Source: an uncultured Aquimarina sp. (lineage in GTDB: Bacteria; Bacteroidota; Bacteroidia; Flavobacteriales; Flavobacteriaceae). From it: a DNA stretch of 64,000 bases. The notes below the pieces were generated by a model that saw only the letters and a program-made list of their open reading frames with translations, was not told where the DNA came from and made no database searches. The DNA lies in contig CANMLU010000015.1 of NCBI GenBank assembly GCA_947498815.1, forward strand, positions 48,603 to 112,602, in the 5' to 3' direction. Position 1 is the stretch's first letter. Each line of letters opens with the position of its first letter. This document shows, in pieces, positions 8,926-18,466 of the stretch. Both the position numbers and the translations under genes were made by a program.

Positions 8926-10524
8926 TTATTCTTTTATAATAGTTCCACTATAAAGTTCACCATTAACTTTGATTTCATAATAGTATAATCCATTAATTAA
9001 CGAATAAGCGTTAGTATACAGAACTAATTTTTTGCCTGTTGAGAATTTCTTTTTTACCTCATATTGATCAATAAGTATACCTCGAATGTCGTAAATATTT
9101 AATTGAATATGGGATAAGGGATCGGTTACTTCGATTTTGAAATTAATTTGATCTGAAAAGGGATTAGGATATGCAATATCATCGTTCTTAAATTTGGATT
9201 TAAGAGTACTTTTTTTGATGAGTTTATCTGGCGATTTAAGATTATATGGATATACTTCAATAGTTTGGCCATTTTGAATAAAGGGAGCAAAAAAATCAAT
9301 TTCGTTGTTTTTTTCATCAGTTTCTATGATATCGTTCTGAACATCCAAACTTACTGTCACTCTATTTCCGACTAAATATCTGAAATAATCATTTTTATCT
9401 ATATAGAATTTAATCTCTCTTTCTTCGTTGGATTGTATTGGAGGTAATTCTATATTATCGAATACTTGAGCATTTATTTCATGATTAAATCTCAATTGAG
9501 AGATAGAAGATTTTTTGATGTTGAGTTCCCCTTTATTTTTAATTACACAAATAATGTACAATCCAGAATCTCTTTTGGACCAATGAACCTTAATATTTTG
9601 TATTTCCAGATCTTTAAGAGGCGGAATAAAAATACTAGATACATTATTGTTCTCATTCTCTTCTTCAATATCATTATCAGCATCCAGTTGGCAAATTAGG
9701 TAGTTGTTGGCTAATTCGCGATGTAGTTTTTGTTTTATAACCAGATCTATGATTGTATCATCATCATATAATTCATTCAAGGTTTTTGTTTCTATCCATG
9801 TATCACTATCATCCAATTGTTCATCCAGAGAAGAATAAAATTTTATTTTAGACAATGCATTTATTGGATATGGATCTATTGGACATGGATAACTTATAGT
9901 ATTTGTTATCGAGTATTCAAAGGTTACTTCCTCATGGTTATCGCCAACAAACCAATCGACATTATTGAACCCAATATCTACTATCTGATATATTTCAAAA
10001 TCAGATTGATCTTGATCAATTATGTCCTCGGGAGGCACTATTAAGTTAGAATCATTGCAGTCCTTGTCGTTCTTACATTTCTCTAATCTAAATCCCAAAC
10101 TATGAACTCCGGGTTGAATCCTACATCCATCGATATATTTGGTTTCCCAAAAAAAACTAGGAGACTTAAATTTTTCTTGTCTTGTACCTGGATCTGGAGG
10201 GGGGATTTTAACGACTATTAGCGAAGTTCCGGGAGAAGAAATTGCCAAGCGAAAATCTTGTAATTGTGTGGTGGGTGTTTTGTAATCCAAATAGATGTGT
10301 ACTGGAATATCGTATCCAGCTCCTATTCTTATACGAATATCCGGATCTATTTCTTGTGGAACTATTAATTTTGCTTCATATTCATAAATTTCAATAGTTA
10401 GTTTTACTGAACTGACTATTTCTTCTGGTAGAGTTCCAAAATTGGAATCTGTTGTAAATGAAAAGGATTTATGAATCCATATTAGTAGAAATAAAGCATA
10501 TAAGTATATTCTTCTTTTAAACAT
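8926..10524 (-). CDS. Secreted CARDB-like protein with T9SS sorting domain
   Basis: 532 residues. Signal peptide 1-23 (ending HKSFSF), then a long beta-rich region with at least two CARDB-like segments (WFVGDNHEEVTFEYSI and DLEIQNIKVHWSKRDSG, each with a QLDADNDIEEENENNN- or DETDEKNNEI-like acidic/Asn loop), then a C-terminal type A sorting domain (IAYPNPFSDQINFKI, LNIYDIRGILIDQYEV, LINGLYYYEIKVNG). It should be exported through the type IX system and anchored on or released from the surface. CARDB modules commonly serve adhesion. It lies between two leader-peptide loci on the same strand and is followed by a terminator. Confidence 0.82.
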   Translation of the reverse strand: MFKRRIYLYALFLLIWIHKSFSFTTDSNFGTLPEEIVSSVKLTIEIYEYEAKLIVPQEIDPDIRIRIGAGYDIPVHIYLDYKTPTTQLQDFRLAISSPGTSLIVVKIPPPDPGTRQEKFKSPSFFWETKYIDGCRIQPGVHSLGFRLEKCKNDKDCNDSNLIVPPEDIIDQDQSDFEIYQIVDIGFNNVDWFVGDNHEEVTFEYSITNTISYPCPIDPYPINALSKIKFYSSLDEQLDDSDTWIETKTLNELYDDDTIIDLVIKQKLHRELANNYLICQLDADNDIEEENENNNVSSIFIPPLKDLEIQNIKVHWSKRDSGLYIICVIKNKGELNIKKSSISQLRFNHEINAQVFDNIELPPIQSNEEREIKFYIDKNDYFRYLVGNRVTVSLDVQNDIIETDEKNNEIDFFAPFIQNGQTIEVYPYNLKSPDKLIKKSTLKSKFKNDDIAYPNPFSDQINFKIEVTDPLSHIQLNIYDIRGILIDQYEVKKKFSTGKKLVLYTNAYSLINGLYYYEIKVNGELYSGTIIKE

Positions 10525-10687
10525 GTGATAAGAGTTTTAAAAACTGATTGAATAAATAATCGTACCCCTTATATGATCAAAAATTCTAATCTATTCTCTT
10601 AAAGATACATGAAGAGAGTAAATTGATGTATTATTTGCTGTAAAGTTTACTCAATTTTATAAAATTGATTCTATTTGGGTACGCAAT

Positions 10688-12430
10688 CTAGTTAGATGCT
10701 TCTTTCTTTTCAGATGAAAGTAACATTTGTTTTATATAATACGAATGTGTTAGCCCCGTATGTTTTTTAAAAGCAGATGCAAAAGTATTAACACTTTTGT
10801 ATCCAAGTTCGTTAGCTATCCCTTTAATGGTGTAGGACTTTAATTTCTGACTCGTTTTAAGTTGTTCACAACAATACTTTATTCGCAATTGATTTATATA
10901 ATCATTGAATGATTGTTCTCTATAGTCATTCATGATTTTTGATAAGTACGAAGTATTGGTGTCCATTTTCTTTGCAGTATTATAGAGATTACAATCTTCG
11001 GACAAAAAGAAATTGGTTTCTTCCAGGGATAGCAGTTTTTCAAAGATTTCATTTGCCTTTTTATCAGTTATGAATTCTTTTTTTACGCTTGGAACTGATT
11101 TATTATGTATTTCTTCAGCGGTAATCTGCAGTCTTTCAAATAGTACTTTATTTTTTTGCTGTTTTTTGAAATGATAAAAAAGTAATAAGATTATGATGAA
11201 TACAGCTACTAGTAAACAGGAGATATAGATAAAGTTTTTTGATATCAGTTGTTGCTTTTCTTCTTTCAATTCTATAAGATCATAATCATATAACTTATCT
11301 CTCGTCATTAAATCATCATTATGCCGTATATCATTGATTTTTTTATAGGCCATACTATAATAGAGTTGACTTTCTTGATCGCTCAATTTCTCTGCGCATA
11401 GTTGCGCCAATTCATACATTTTGACAATTTTTTCTACCTGTTTCTCATTAGAACTATCAATGGTTTTAAAACTTTCCTGTAAAACCTCTAAAGCTGTCTT
11501 GTATTTTTCATTCTGAAAATAAAGAGTAGCCAAGTGAAAATTGGTAGTAAAAAGATTTTGATCAAATATTTTATTATTCTCGTCAACCAAAGATTTTGCC
11601 GTTTTCAAATGACGTATTGCATCAGAATACTTTTTTTTTGCTATGTATGCTTCTCCAATGGTATTATGAAAAGTAGCTTCTATTTCTTTCAGATGAAGCT
11701 TTTTTGATAATTCCAAACCTACATTGTAATAAGATATTGCTTTGTCGTACTTACCTAATTTAAAATTACAAACACCTGCACCTATGTGTGTTGAGAAAAA
11801 ATTACTATAGTAGTTACTACCATGGTATTTTTTATTTTTTAATAACTCAATAATTACTTCAAAAGATTGTAGGGCTTCTTTATATCGATCAATTCGCACC
11901 CAACAATTATTAATATTTAAACGACTAGAAATCTCTTTTTCTTTAATACCAAGCCTTTTCGCAATGGTATGAGCTTTCTGAAACTGGATTATAGCATTGT
12001 TATAATATCTTATATTGAAATAAGAAGTGCCACTTAAAGTATATGATGATAATTTATAACTATCATTATTTAGTTTTTCGGCTATATCAGAAGCAAGTTT
12101 ACTATATTTTATAGAGTTTATGTAGTCACCTTTTCTATCAGAAATATCTCCAAGGTAGTAATAGCATGTAAAAAGGATTTGATCATTCTTTTCTTTAAGG
12201 CCCCTTTCTAAATAGAGTTTGTAATATTTTAAAGTTAACCCCGGATTATTTTCTAATGTTTTAAGTAAAAAACTATTTATGGTATCAGTATTTTTCTCAT
12301 GAAGAATAAAACTCTCAACATTTTCCAGTTGAATTTCTGATTGATTTTTTTCGGGTTTATTCTCTTTTTGAAAAGAATAAATATGAAATGATATAAAAAG
12401 AGAAAATATAAGGGTAGTTGCATTTCTCAT
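10688..12430 (-). CDS. TPR membrane regulator with AraC-type DNA-binding domain
   Basis: 580 residues. N-terminal signal/anchor (about 1-18), TPR-like helical repeats over about 60-370 (YNNAIIQFQKAHTIAKRLG, YDKAISYYNVGLELSKKL), one transmembrane segment near 400-420 (FIYISCLLVAVFIIILLLF), then a cytosolic AraC HTH region at about 470-575 (GIANELGYKSVNTFASAFKK). This is the flavobacterial one-component layout in which a periplasmic TPR sensor drives a cytosolic DNA-binding domain. It is directly downstream of the two-peptide operon, from which a strong terminator separates it, so control of the peptides is an attractive guess, not shown. Confidence 0.85.
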   Translation of the reverse strand: MRNATTLIFSLFISFHIYSFQKENKPEKNQSEIQLENVESFILHEKNTDTINSFLLKTLENNPGLTLKYYKLYLERGLKEKNDQILFTCYYYLGDISDRKGDYINSIKYSKLASDIAEKLNNDSYKLSSYTLSGTSYFNIRYYNNAIIQFQKAHTIAKRLGIKEKEISSRLNINNCWVRIDRYKEALQSFEVIIELLKNKKYHGSNYYSNFFSTHIGAGVCNFKLGKYDKAISYYNVGLELSKKLHLKEIEATFHNTIGEAYIAKKKYSDAIRHLKTAKSLVDENNKIFDQNLFTTNFHLATLYFQNEKYKTALEVLQESFKTIDSSNEKQVEKIVKMYELAQLCAEKLSDQESQLYYSMAYKKINDIRHNDDLMTRDKLYDYDLIELKEEKQQLISKNFIYISCLLVAVFIIILLLFYHFKKQQKNKVLFERLQITAEEIHNKSVPSVKKEFITDKKANEIFEKLLSLEETNFFLSEDCNLYNTAKKMDTNTSYLSKIMNDYREQSFNDYINQLRIKYCCEQLKTSQKLKSYTIKGIANELGYKSVNTFASAFKKHTGLTHSYYIKQMLLSSEKKEASN

Positions 12431-12593
12431 TTAGACTCGTTATATAATTAGGTTTGATAAATGTACTATATAACAATAAAACCTCCAATATATCAAACAT
12501 TATGTTTAATAATTGGGATTGGTTTCTCAAAAAAGGGCTAGTTATTTTTTTGTAGAATTATAACTATTAAGAAAAGCCTAAAATCTGAATAAC

Positions 12594-12633
12594 AAAAATG
12601 ATCGTTTTAAAGAAGTTTAAAACGATCATTTTT
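12594..12633. terminator. Strong bidirectional terminator
   Basis: A perfect 18-bp inverted repeat (AAAAATGATCGTTTTAAA and its complement) with a GAAG loop, flanked by A and T runs. It closes the two-peptide operon on the minus strand before the TPR-AraC gene. Confidence 0.85.
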
Positions 12634-12655
12634 TTTTTACTTGCAATGTTATTGT

Positions 12656-12847
12656 TTAATAAGCACATAGACCTTCAATAAGTCCGATACCCTCAATGTA
12701 CATTCCACATCCTCCACATGGACAATCGCGATCGGTTCGACATTCTCTAAATTCTGGTTGGCATCCCCAAAAACCTCCATTAATAGATTTTTGTTGTTCT
12801 TTTTTCAGTACAGTAACCTTTTCAAGGTTTAAAATGTTTTTAATCAT
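12656..12847 (-). CDS. Cys-rich double-glycine leader peptide (63 aa)
   Basis: The leader is MIKNILNLEKVTVLKKEQQK followed by SINGG at 21-25, a classic double-glycine cleavage site; the core is 38 residues with six cysteines, including a CPCGGC cluster (core starts FWGCQPEFRECRTDRDC). Such precursors are cut and exported by peptidase-containing ABC transporters, but none is in the window. The gene follows the sister peptide gene by 91 bases on the same strand and ends before a strong terminator. Possible roles are bacteriocin-like antagonism or signalling. Confidence 0.82.
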   Translation of the reverse strand: MIKNILNLEKVTVLKKEQQKSINGGFWGCQPEFRECRTDRDCPCGGCGMYIEGIGLIEGLCAY

Positions 12848-12938
12848 TGTGTAAATATTTTAAGTTGATAATTACTAAAGTTAAGATTTCAATACTTCGA
12901 AAGTTCTTTTTTATAGAATTTTAACGTTAAAATATAAA

Positions 12939-13139
12939 CTAGAAAGGTACAGGTCTGGATCCGTCTTCACAGATACTATCACAGCGAACTTCTTCTGAAA
13001 TAACAAGGAAGCCTTCCGGATCTCTGGTGATACAATAACATATGTCAATAGGAAAGGGGATTATACCTCCATTAATATTTTTTTGATGTGATTTCTCTAA
13101 TTTTTGAATCCCATTTAATTTTAAAATTTGCTTCAACAT
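12939..13139 (-). CDS. Cys-containing double-glycine leader peptide (66 aa)
   Basis: The leader MLKQILKLNGIQKLEKSHQK then NINGG (21-25) is nearly the same as in the two other peptides here. The 41-residue core has four cysteines (CYC early, RCDSIC late) and is acidic, unlike the 63-aa peptide, so leaders are conserved while cores are not. It is probably the first gene of a two-peptide operon with the downstream 63-aa gene. Function unknown. Confidence 0.8.
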   Translation of the reverse strand: MLKQILKLNGIQKLEKSHQKNINGGIIPFPIDICYCITRDPEGFLVISEEVRCDSICEDGSRPVPF

Positions 13140-13294
13140 GATTTAGTGAATTTGGTTAAACTTTGTTTTCAGATAATTCTTATCTATTGATTTTAAAGAT
13201 ACCTTCAATCTAGCTTAAATCACACTAGTACAATCTCAAATTGAACAAAATGAGGTGTTAAAAACTATTGGTTAACCCTATTTTTATAGGATAC

Positions 13295-13606
13295 TTAAAT
13301 GAATAGACGAACAAGCAACACTATGGCTATAATACCAAAGATGATACCCCAATATTGCATTTTAATCCAAAATAGACTGTGATTGGATTTCAATGTAATT
13401 TTTTGTCCACTGCTTTTATCAATAACGGTTTGACCTTCCGATTCATTCCATTTTTTACCCATAATCCAACTAAAGCCTCCAGCGACTAATAAACCGGCTA
13501 TGTATGCATAATTTATTTCTTCTTTTGGTAATATTGAACTGAGACCAAAAACTACTACTGCCAAAACTAAAACTGAAAGGAACCCCTTTCCTGACCATAC
13601 TATCAT
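13295..13606 (-). CDS. Small three-helix membrane protein, unknown
   Basis: 103 residues with three hydrophobic segments (about 8-26, 32-51, 80-102) and a short polar loop (WNESEGQTVIDKSSGQKI). No family recognised. It starts 20 bases after the stop of the TapB-like gene on the same strand, so it is probably the last gene of the lipoprotein/VWA group that begins near 15.7 kb. Confidence 0.65.
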   Translation of the reverse strand: MIVWSGKGFLSVLVLAVVVFGLSSILPKEEINYAYIAGLLVAGGFSWIMGKKWNESEGQTVIDKSSGQKITLKSNHSLFWIKMQYWGIIFGIIAIVLLVRLFI

Positions 13607-13626
13607 AATGTTTCTTTTTTAATTCC

Positions 13627-14334
13627 TTACTGGATCCCGGTTAATTCATGATACCCTAGTAATGTCCCTTTTTTGTTATAAGATTCAGATTTTACAACTA
13701 CGACATCTTTGTAGTACCACTCTTTACCCGTTCCTTTAATGTTTATAATTCCAAATTTGGATTCGAAATCAAAGGTTATTTTTTGACACATAAATGTACC
13801 TGCTGGTGTTGTGATTTGCTCTTCCCCAACAATTTCACGATTAAATACTTTAAACGTCATAGTTACCAGGGTAAAAGCTTCGTTATTCACTTGGACCGAT
13901 ATATTACCATCATCGAGTTCATCTCCTGGTTTCATGCCTGCCGGAAATTCTAGCACATCACCATCTATTTTAAGGCTAAGGTTGTTTTTATTATGTTCCG
14001 AAAGTTTGTCAAAATTGAAAAACCGGATCATATCCATGCTGAAAAGCCTATTATTACAACTAGCCTTGTACTCTGTGTCAAAAGTTTCCTTGTCCTTTTC
14101 ATCAGTAACGGTTGCTTTAATAATAGCCGAGAGATTATTGTCGATCCCAGAAATAGAAATTGTTTCGTGTTTTGTTATGCTTTGCTTTTTTCCTTTTTTG
14201 TTATAATCAGTATACTCCAAAATTGCCCCCTTTTTCATAAAGGGTACTGCATTGCACTCTTGAGCATAAGATGCCAATACAATACAAAGAAACATTATAA
14301 CTGGGATGATCAGTTTTTGAATTACACTAGTCAT
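13627..14334 (-). CDS. Exported TapB/DUF3108-like protein
   Basis: I choose the ATG at 14334, which gives a signal peptide (MTSVIQKLIIPVIMFLCIVL then ASYAQ) and leaves a 4-base gap after the VWA gene; the frame extends 16 codons further but would then overlap that gene. The mature ~210 residues are beta-rich with the pattern of TapB-like proteins (FMKKGAILEYTDYNKKGKK, TPAGTFMCQKITFDFES, GTGKEWYYKDVVVVKSESY). No catalytic residues are apparent. It is likely periplasmic or outer-membrane-associated, and coupled to the VWA lipoprotein. Confidence 0.75.
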   Translation of the reverse strand: MTSVIQKLIIPVIMFLCIVLASYAQECNAVPFMKKGAILEYTDYNKKGKKQSITKHETISISGIDNNLSAIIKATVTDEKDKETFDTEYKASCNNRLFSMDMIRFFNFDKLSEHNKNNLSLKIDGDVLEFPAGMKPGDELDDGNISVQVNNEAFTLVTMTFKVFNREIVGEEQITTPAGTFMCQKITFDFESKFGIINIKGTGKEWYYKDVVVVKSESYNKKGTLLGYHELTGIQ

Positions 14335-14338
14335 AATA

Positions 14339-15040
14339 CTACATTTTTGAGGTAATAAAAGTACCGTTGTTCTCTTGAGCAAGCGTTCTCATAAAGTTAT
14401 GATCGGCATCCTCTCCAAAAGCAATGGTATGTATAATAACATTATTGGTGTTTACCTTTCTAATTTCTTCCAAAACCGCAGCAGGACCACCGTTTGGCAA
14501 ACCATCACTCATAAGTACAATTTCTTGAACCCCAGGAGTAGATAAAGCTTCCACTAATCCAAGTGAGGTATTTGTTCCTCCTCCGGCTTTTAAATTTTCA
14601 ACAAAAATATTAGCCGATGTACGGGCCATGTTATTAGCAATTCTAAGCTCAACGGATTGCTTTTTTACATCATCTTCATAAGCAAAAACAGCGAATTTTT
14701 TACCATCGGGTAACCCTTTGAGAGCGGGGATTAACTTACGTTTCACTGCTCCCAATTTGGTGGCTTCTTTGGTGACCTGTTTTCCAAGCAAGTTTCCTAT
14801 TTTTCCGCCAATTGTATTACTGACAAGGTTTCCGGCTTTATTTCCTGCTTCACGCATCACTTGATCCTTTATCGAACCTTCATCTATTCCTTCCATACTT
14901 CCGGAGATATCGATGAGGTATAATGTATTTTGAGTTGAGGTATCAATACCGAAGAATTGATCCGATTTCTTCATGACATAGCATGATTGAAACATCGATA
15001 GTAGTGTACCAAGTAATAGTATTAATCTTACTTTTTTCAT
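14339..15040 (-). CDS. VWA-domain lipoprotein
   Basis: 233 residues with a lipoprotein signal whose acceptor is Cys20 (LLSMFQSC). The rest is one von Willebrand A domain: MIDAS motif D44-I-S46-G-S48 (LYLIDISGSMEG), a TNTSLG segment for the threonine, and LMSDGLPNGG for the later Asp. Metal-dependent protein contact at the envelope is likely. An insert with Gly/Lys-rich helix (GNKAGNLVSNTIGGKIGN) splits the domain after the first strand, which is unusual. Upstream is a lipoprotein gene 38 bases away; downstream is the TapB-like gene. Confidence 0.8.
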   Translation of the reverse strand: MKKVRLILLLGTLLSMFQSCYVMKKSDQFFGIDTSTQNTLYLIDISGSMEGIDEGSIKDQVMREAGNKAGNLVSNTIGGKIGNLLGKQVTKEATKLGAVKRKLIPALKGLPDGKKFAVFAYEDDVKKQSVELRIANNMARTSANIFVENLKAGGGTNTSLGLVEALSTPGVQEIVLMSDGLPNGGPAAVLEEIRKVNTNNVIIHTIAFGEDADHNFMRTLAQENNGTFITSKM

Positions 15041-15078
15041 TTTTGAGCTTAATTATAATTTGTGTATGATATTTATTT

Positions 15079-15708
15079 TTAATCTATCTTTTTTTCAAAT
15101 GCTTTTAGATCGATTTCGTCTATAGCCTTTTTTAATTGTTTTAAGGGCAACCTATCTCCTTCTAGTGATAGCATAAATCTATTACCGATCATGAGTTCGA
15201 TTTTTGAATCAACACTATCGTCATAATCATCTTCTTCTATTTCTTCAATTGCTTTATACCCATGTATTGTAGTTGATTTTCTATAACCTCGATCGTTTTG
15301 TTCTTCAAAATCCCTTGCAAAACCCAAACGAGCCAACGTTATCATAGCACTACCAGTTTCTCCGGCACCATCCATAATTGAAAATGAAATCGTATTTCCT
15401 TCTTCATTTTCATATTCTGCTTCCGCCATAGCCATATCTGCCATAAACTGATTGCCAACAGAGAATTTCTTTCTCGGATAATCAATAAGACTTTCAGGTA
15501 AAAGTGCTTTTAATTCATCATTAGAAAGGGGAGTGGCTTTTAAAAGCTGATCGCTTTCTTCTTCAATTTTTTCGGCCTCTTTGGCTACTTTGTTTAAATC
15601 CGAAACCCCTTCTATGAGGTCAAATAATCCAGGTTCTTCTTTTTCTTTGTCTTTTCCGCAGGAAATAAGAAATGTAATAGACAGTATTGCTAAAATTGCT
15701 TTATTCAT
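15079..15708 (-). CDS. Lipoprotein of unknown function
   Basis: 209 residues with signal MNKAILAILSITFLISC; Cys17 is the lipid site, followed by GKDKEKEE, which resembles the charged export tag of surface lipoproteins in Bacteroidota. The mature part begins with an acidic helix (VAKEAEKIEEESDQ) and continues as mixed alpha/beta. No family recognised. Probably the first gene of the run with the VWA lipoprotein, TapB-like and small membrane proteins. Confidence 0.68.
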   Translation of the reverse strand: MNKAILAILSITFLISCGKDKEKEEPGLFDLIEGVSDLNKVAKEAEKIEEESDQLLKATPLSNDELKALLPESLIDYPRKKFSVGNQFMADMAMAEAEYENEEGNTISFSIMDGAGETGSAMITLARLGFARDFEEQNDRGYRKSTTIHGYKAIEEIEEDDYDDSVDSKIELMIGNRFMLSLEGDRLPLKQLKKAIDEIDLKAFEKKID

Positions 15709-15842
15709 TATTGCTTTGATTTGTGTATGAAATTAGTTCTATGAACTAAGTTAAGTGTATTCAAAACAGGATTTTATTCAAATGAGAATTCGGAAGTGAA
15801 TTTTTAGAAATACAAGTACTTTGATAAGAATTTGATAGGGTT

Positions 15843-16592
15843 CTACATGTGATTTTCTATAAAATCAATCAAATTGCGTTTTTTGCTCTGTGCAACAGGA
15901 ATAGTGTATGTTTCATTTAAGATAACTTCTTCATCACGCTTATTAAATGATGAAATATGCAGTAGATTGATTAAATAACTTTGGTGTACTCGAAAAAAAT
16001 TATGATTCACTAATTTTTCATCAAAAGATTTTAAGGGTTTCGATACTAATATTTCTTTTGTATTGGTAAGCAAAAATGTGGTATAGTTATTATCAGACTT
16101 GGCGTAAAGGATATCTTCTGTTTTTACAACGTGTATTGCATCGGCATTTTTGAGTACAATCTTTTTTGAAGTTTCGTTGCTGGATAGATTCTGAAGTAAT
16201 GTGTTAAGTTGAAGCTGATAATTTTCTTTATGAATATTCTCTGAAACTTTATGAAGCGCCAGCATCAGATCTTTCTCCTCATAGGGCTTCAGTAAATAGT
16301 CTAGTGCGCTAAACTTAAAAGCATCAATTGCATATTTGGCATAAGAGGTTGTGAATATGATTTTAAAATCGATAGTATCAAACAAGGCCAAAAACTCAAA
16401 CGCATTACCATCACTCAAAAATACATCCAGAATAATAAAATCCGGTTGCAATTTTTTTATCAAGTTTGCCGCCTCATGAATACTATCAGAGTTCCCTAAA
16501 ATAGTGATATTATTATGTTTTTCGATAATAGAAGATGCATACCCATAGGCTTGGGGGTCATCTTCAACGATAAAACAAGAGATTGTGCTCAT
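15843..16592 (-). CDS. LytTR-family response regulator
   Basis: 249 residues: receiver domain (about 1-120) with phospho-acceptor Asp in FIILDVFLSDG, the conserved Thr/Ser strand FTTSYAKYA and Lys in LLKPYEEKD, then a LytTR DNA-binding domain (about 145-245, VKTEDILYAKSDNNYT, HQSYLINLLHISSF). It is the cognate partner of the histidine kinase whose gene ends 25 bases upstream on the same strand. Targets are unknown; the VWA/lipoprotein group next door is a candidate. Confidence 0.92.
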   Translation of the reverse strand: MSTISCFIVEDDPQAYGYASSIIEKHNNITILGNSDSIHEAANLIKKLQPDFIILDVFLSDGNAFEFLALFDTIDFKIIFTTSYAKYAIDAFKFSALDYLLKPYEEKDLMLALHKVSENIHKENYQLQLNTLLQNLSSNETSKKIVLKNADAIHVVKTEDILYAKSDNNYTTFLLTNTKEILVSKPLKSFDEKLVNHNFFRVHQSYLINLLHISSFNKRDEEVILNETYTIPVAQSKKRNLIDFIENHM

Positions 16593-16617
16593 ATACTAAA
16601 TATACTATGGATTTATG

Positions 16618-18456
16618 TTATGCAGCAGTAAAACTTAGAATAACTTTTGTTCCTTCAGAAGAAGAATTAATTGAAATATCTCCATTAAAACCATTCGATA
16701 CTTTATTTAAGTTTCTTAATTGCTCTTTAATGATTCCCATACTCATTGATTTATGCAGCCTTTTTGAATTTTCCTTCTTTGTTTCAAATCCTTTTCCATT
16801 ATCTGATATAGCAACGCAAATAAGATCATTTTGTTTGTAGTATTTCACATCGATCACTCCGTCTGAAATATTTTTTAATCCATGAAGTACTGCATTTTCA
16901 ACAAATGGTTGTGTAACAAGAGTAGGTAACATATCAAAATCCTCTTCGACAGTGTCCTCTACCTTCACATTGTATGAAAAAGTACCGTTATGGTTAAGTT
17001 GTTGTAAATTAAGATAAGACTCTAATCCCAGTCTATCGTCTGCGACACTTATGAAATTATCATCGGATTTTTCGAGTATTAAACGAATCAGTTTAGAATA
17101 GCTCGCGAGATACGCGCCTGATTTTTCTTTGTCATTTTGATAAATGAAATTTTGAATACTTTGTAGCGCATTGAATAAAAAATGTGGATTCAATTGCGTT
17201 TTTTTCAATTTTTGTTGTAGTAATACTGTATCCAATTGTTGTTTTGTCTTGTAACTCTTAAATCCAAAATATCCCAGAACCAAGAATAATAAACCAAATG
17301 CAATTAAAACGATCAACAAATACTTTTGTTGGGAAATAGTAAGCGCCTGAAGCTCGTTTTTGGTATCTAAAATGTCTATTTGTTGTTGCTTCTTTTCGGA
17401 TTCAAATTTTTGGGTAAGTTCTGCTACCTTTTCTTTTTGTTGTGCATTGGTAATAGAATCCTTAATACTATCTTTTAAATCGGCATATTTTACGGCTGTT
17501 TTGTAATCATTAAGCCCTAAATAGGACTCCTTTAAATTATTAAAAATGTATGATTTTAATTCTCCTTTGGCACCAGGCATAGCACTATCAAGATAAGTGA
17601 TTGCTTTGCGATATTCTTTTTTCTTGAGATAAGAATATCCTAAGTTATTATAGGTATATCCAAGGGTATGTAGGTTATTAAGTTCTTTTTTGAGTTGAAT
17701 TCCTTTTTCACCATATTCAATAGCTTTGTCATATGCTGCTCCTTCCTCGGCATAGTAGTTTGAAAAATTACTATAGAGTACGGATAGCATCCGTTTGGCA
17801 TTATATTTTTTGGCTAATTTTTCGGCACGATTAGCACTTTCCAAATATTTCTTGAATAGTTTTTGGTCATAATAGATCGTACTAAGATTAACCAGAATTT
17901 GTAATCGTAATGACTCATTAAAATCGCTAAGCGGTAGTGCTTTTTCAAAATATTGTAACGCTTTATCAAAGTACTTCAAATTTGCATTGATTGAGCCGAT
18001 ATTAGAGTATGTGTTTACCAATAATTTTTCACTCCCGGCTTTTTCAAGAATTTTTGCAGCCTTAAGGTATATACTTAGTGCTTTTTCAAAATCTTGTTTG
18101 TAAAACTGGATAGTTCCAAGGTTATGCCATGTTTGTCCTTCAAGATGTTTTGGAAGAGTTTTAGTAAGATTACTTTGAAGCAAAGAATCGGCTTCCTCAA
18201 ATCCTTTCTTGAACATAAGAATACTACTTTTCTGCAGGTGTGATTTTGCGATAAGAGTATCATTTGTTATTGATCTTGATACTTGTAGTGCCTTATCCGA
18301 ATAATATAATGAACTATCGATGTTTTTATGCAAAAACTCCTTTGAGCGATGTAAATCTTGTTCAACTTCTTTTATTTTATCCTGTTCCGACTGCGCATAA
18401 GTTCCAAAAACATTGCTAATACATACTAATAAGAGCGCAATTTTAAATCTTTTCAT
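16618..18456 (-). CDS. TPR sensor histidine kinase (LytS/YehU type)
   Basis: 612 residues. Signal peptide 1-21 (FGTYAQ), periplasmic TPR repeats (about 70-330, with YNNLGYSYLKKKEYRKAITY), a short coiled coil, one transmembrane segment near 378-397, then a His_kinase domain with the LNPHFLFNALQS motif (phospho-acceptor His425) and an HATPase region (VENAVLHGL, ISDNGKGFE). Signals through the LytTR regulator directly downstream. The start lies 10 bases after the carboxylase gene, so the three may form one transcript. Confidence 0.92.
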   Translation of the reverse strand: MKRFKIALLLVCISNVFGTYAQSEQDKIKEVEQDLHRSKEFLHKNIDSSLYYSDKALQVSRSITNDTLIAKSHLQKSSILMFKKGFEEADSLLQSNLTKTLPKHLEGQTWHNLGTIQFYKQDFEKALSIYLKAAKILEKAGSEKLLVNTYSNIGSINANLKYFDKALQYFEKALPLSDFNESLRLQILVNLSTIYYDQKLFKKYLESANRAEKLAKKYNAKRMLSVLYSNFSNYYAEEGAAYDKAIEYGEKGIQLKKELNNLHTLGYTYNNLGYSYLKKKEYRKAITYLDSAMPGAKGELKSYIFNNLKESYLGLNDYKTAVKYADLKDSIKDSITNAQQKEKVAELTQKFESEKKQQQIDILDTKNELQALTISQQKYLLIVLIAFGLLFLVLGYFGFKSYKTKQQLDTVLLQQKLKKTQLNPHFLFNALQSIQNFIYQNDKEKSGAYLASYSKLIRLILEKSDDNFISVADDRLGLESYLNLQQLNHNGTFSYNVKVEDTVEEDFDMLPTLVTQPFVENAVLHGLKNISDGVIDVKYYKQNDLICVAISDNGKGFETKKENSKRLHKSMSMGIIKEQLRNLNKVSNGFNGDISINSSSEGTKVILSFTAA

Positions 18457-18466
18457 CTATTATGTA

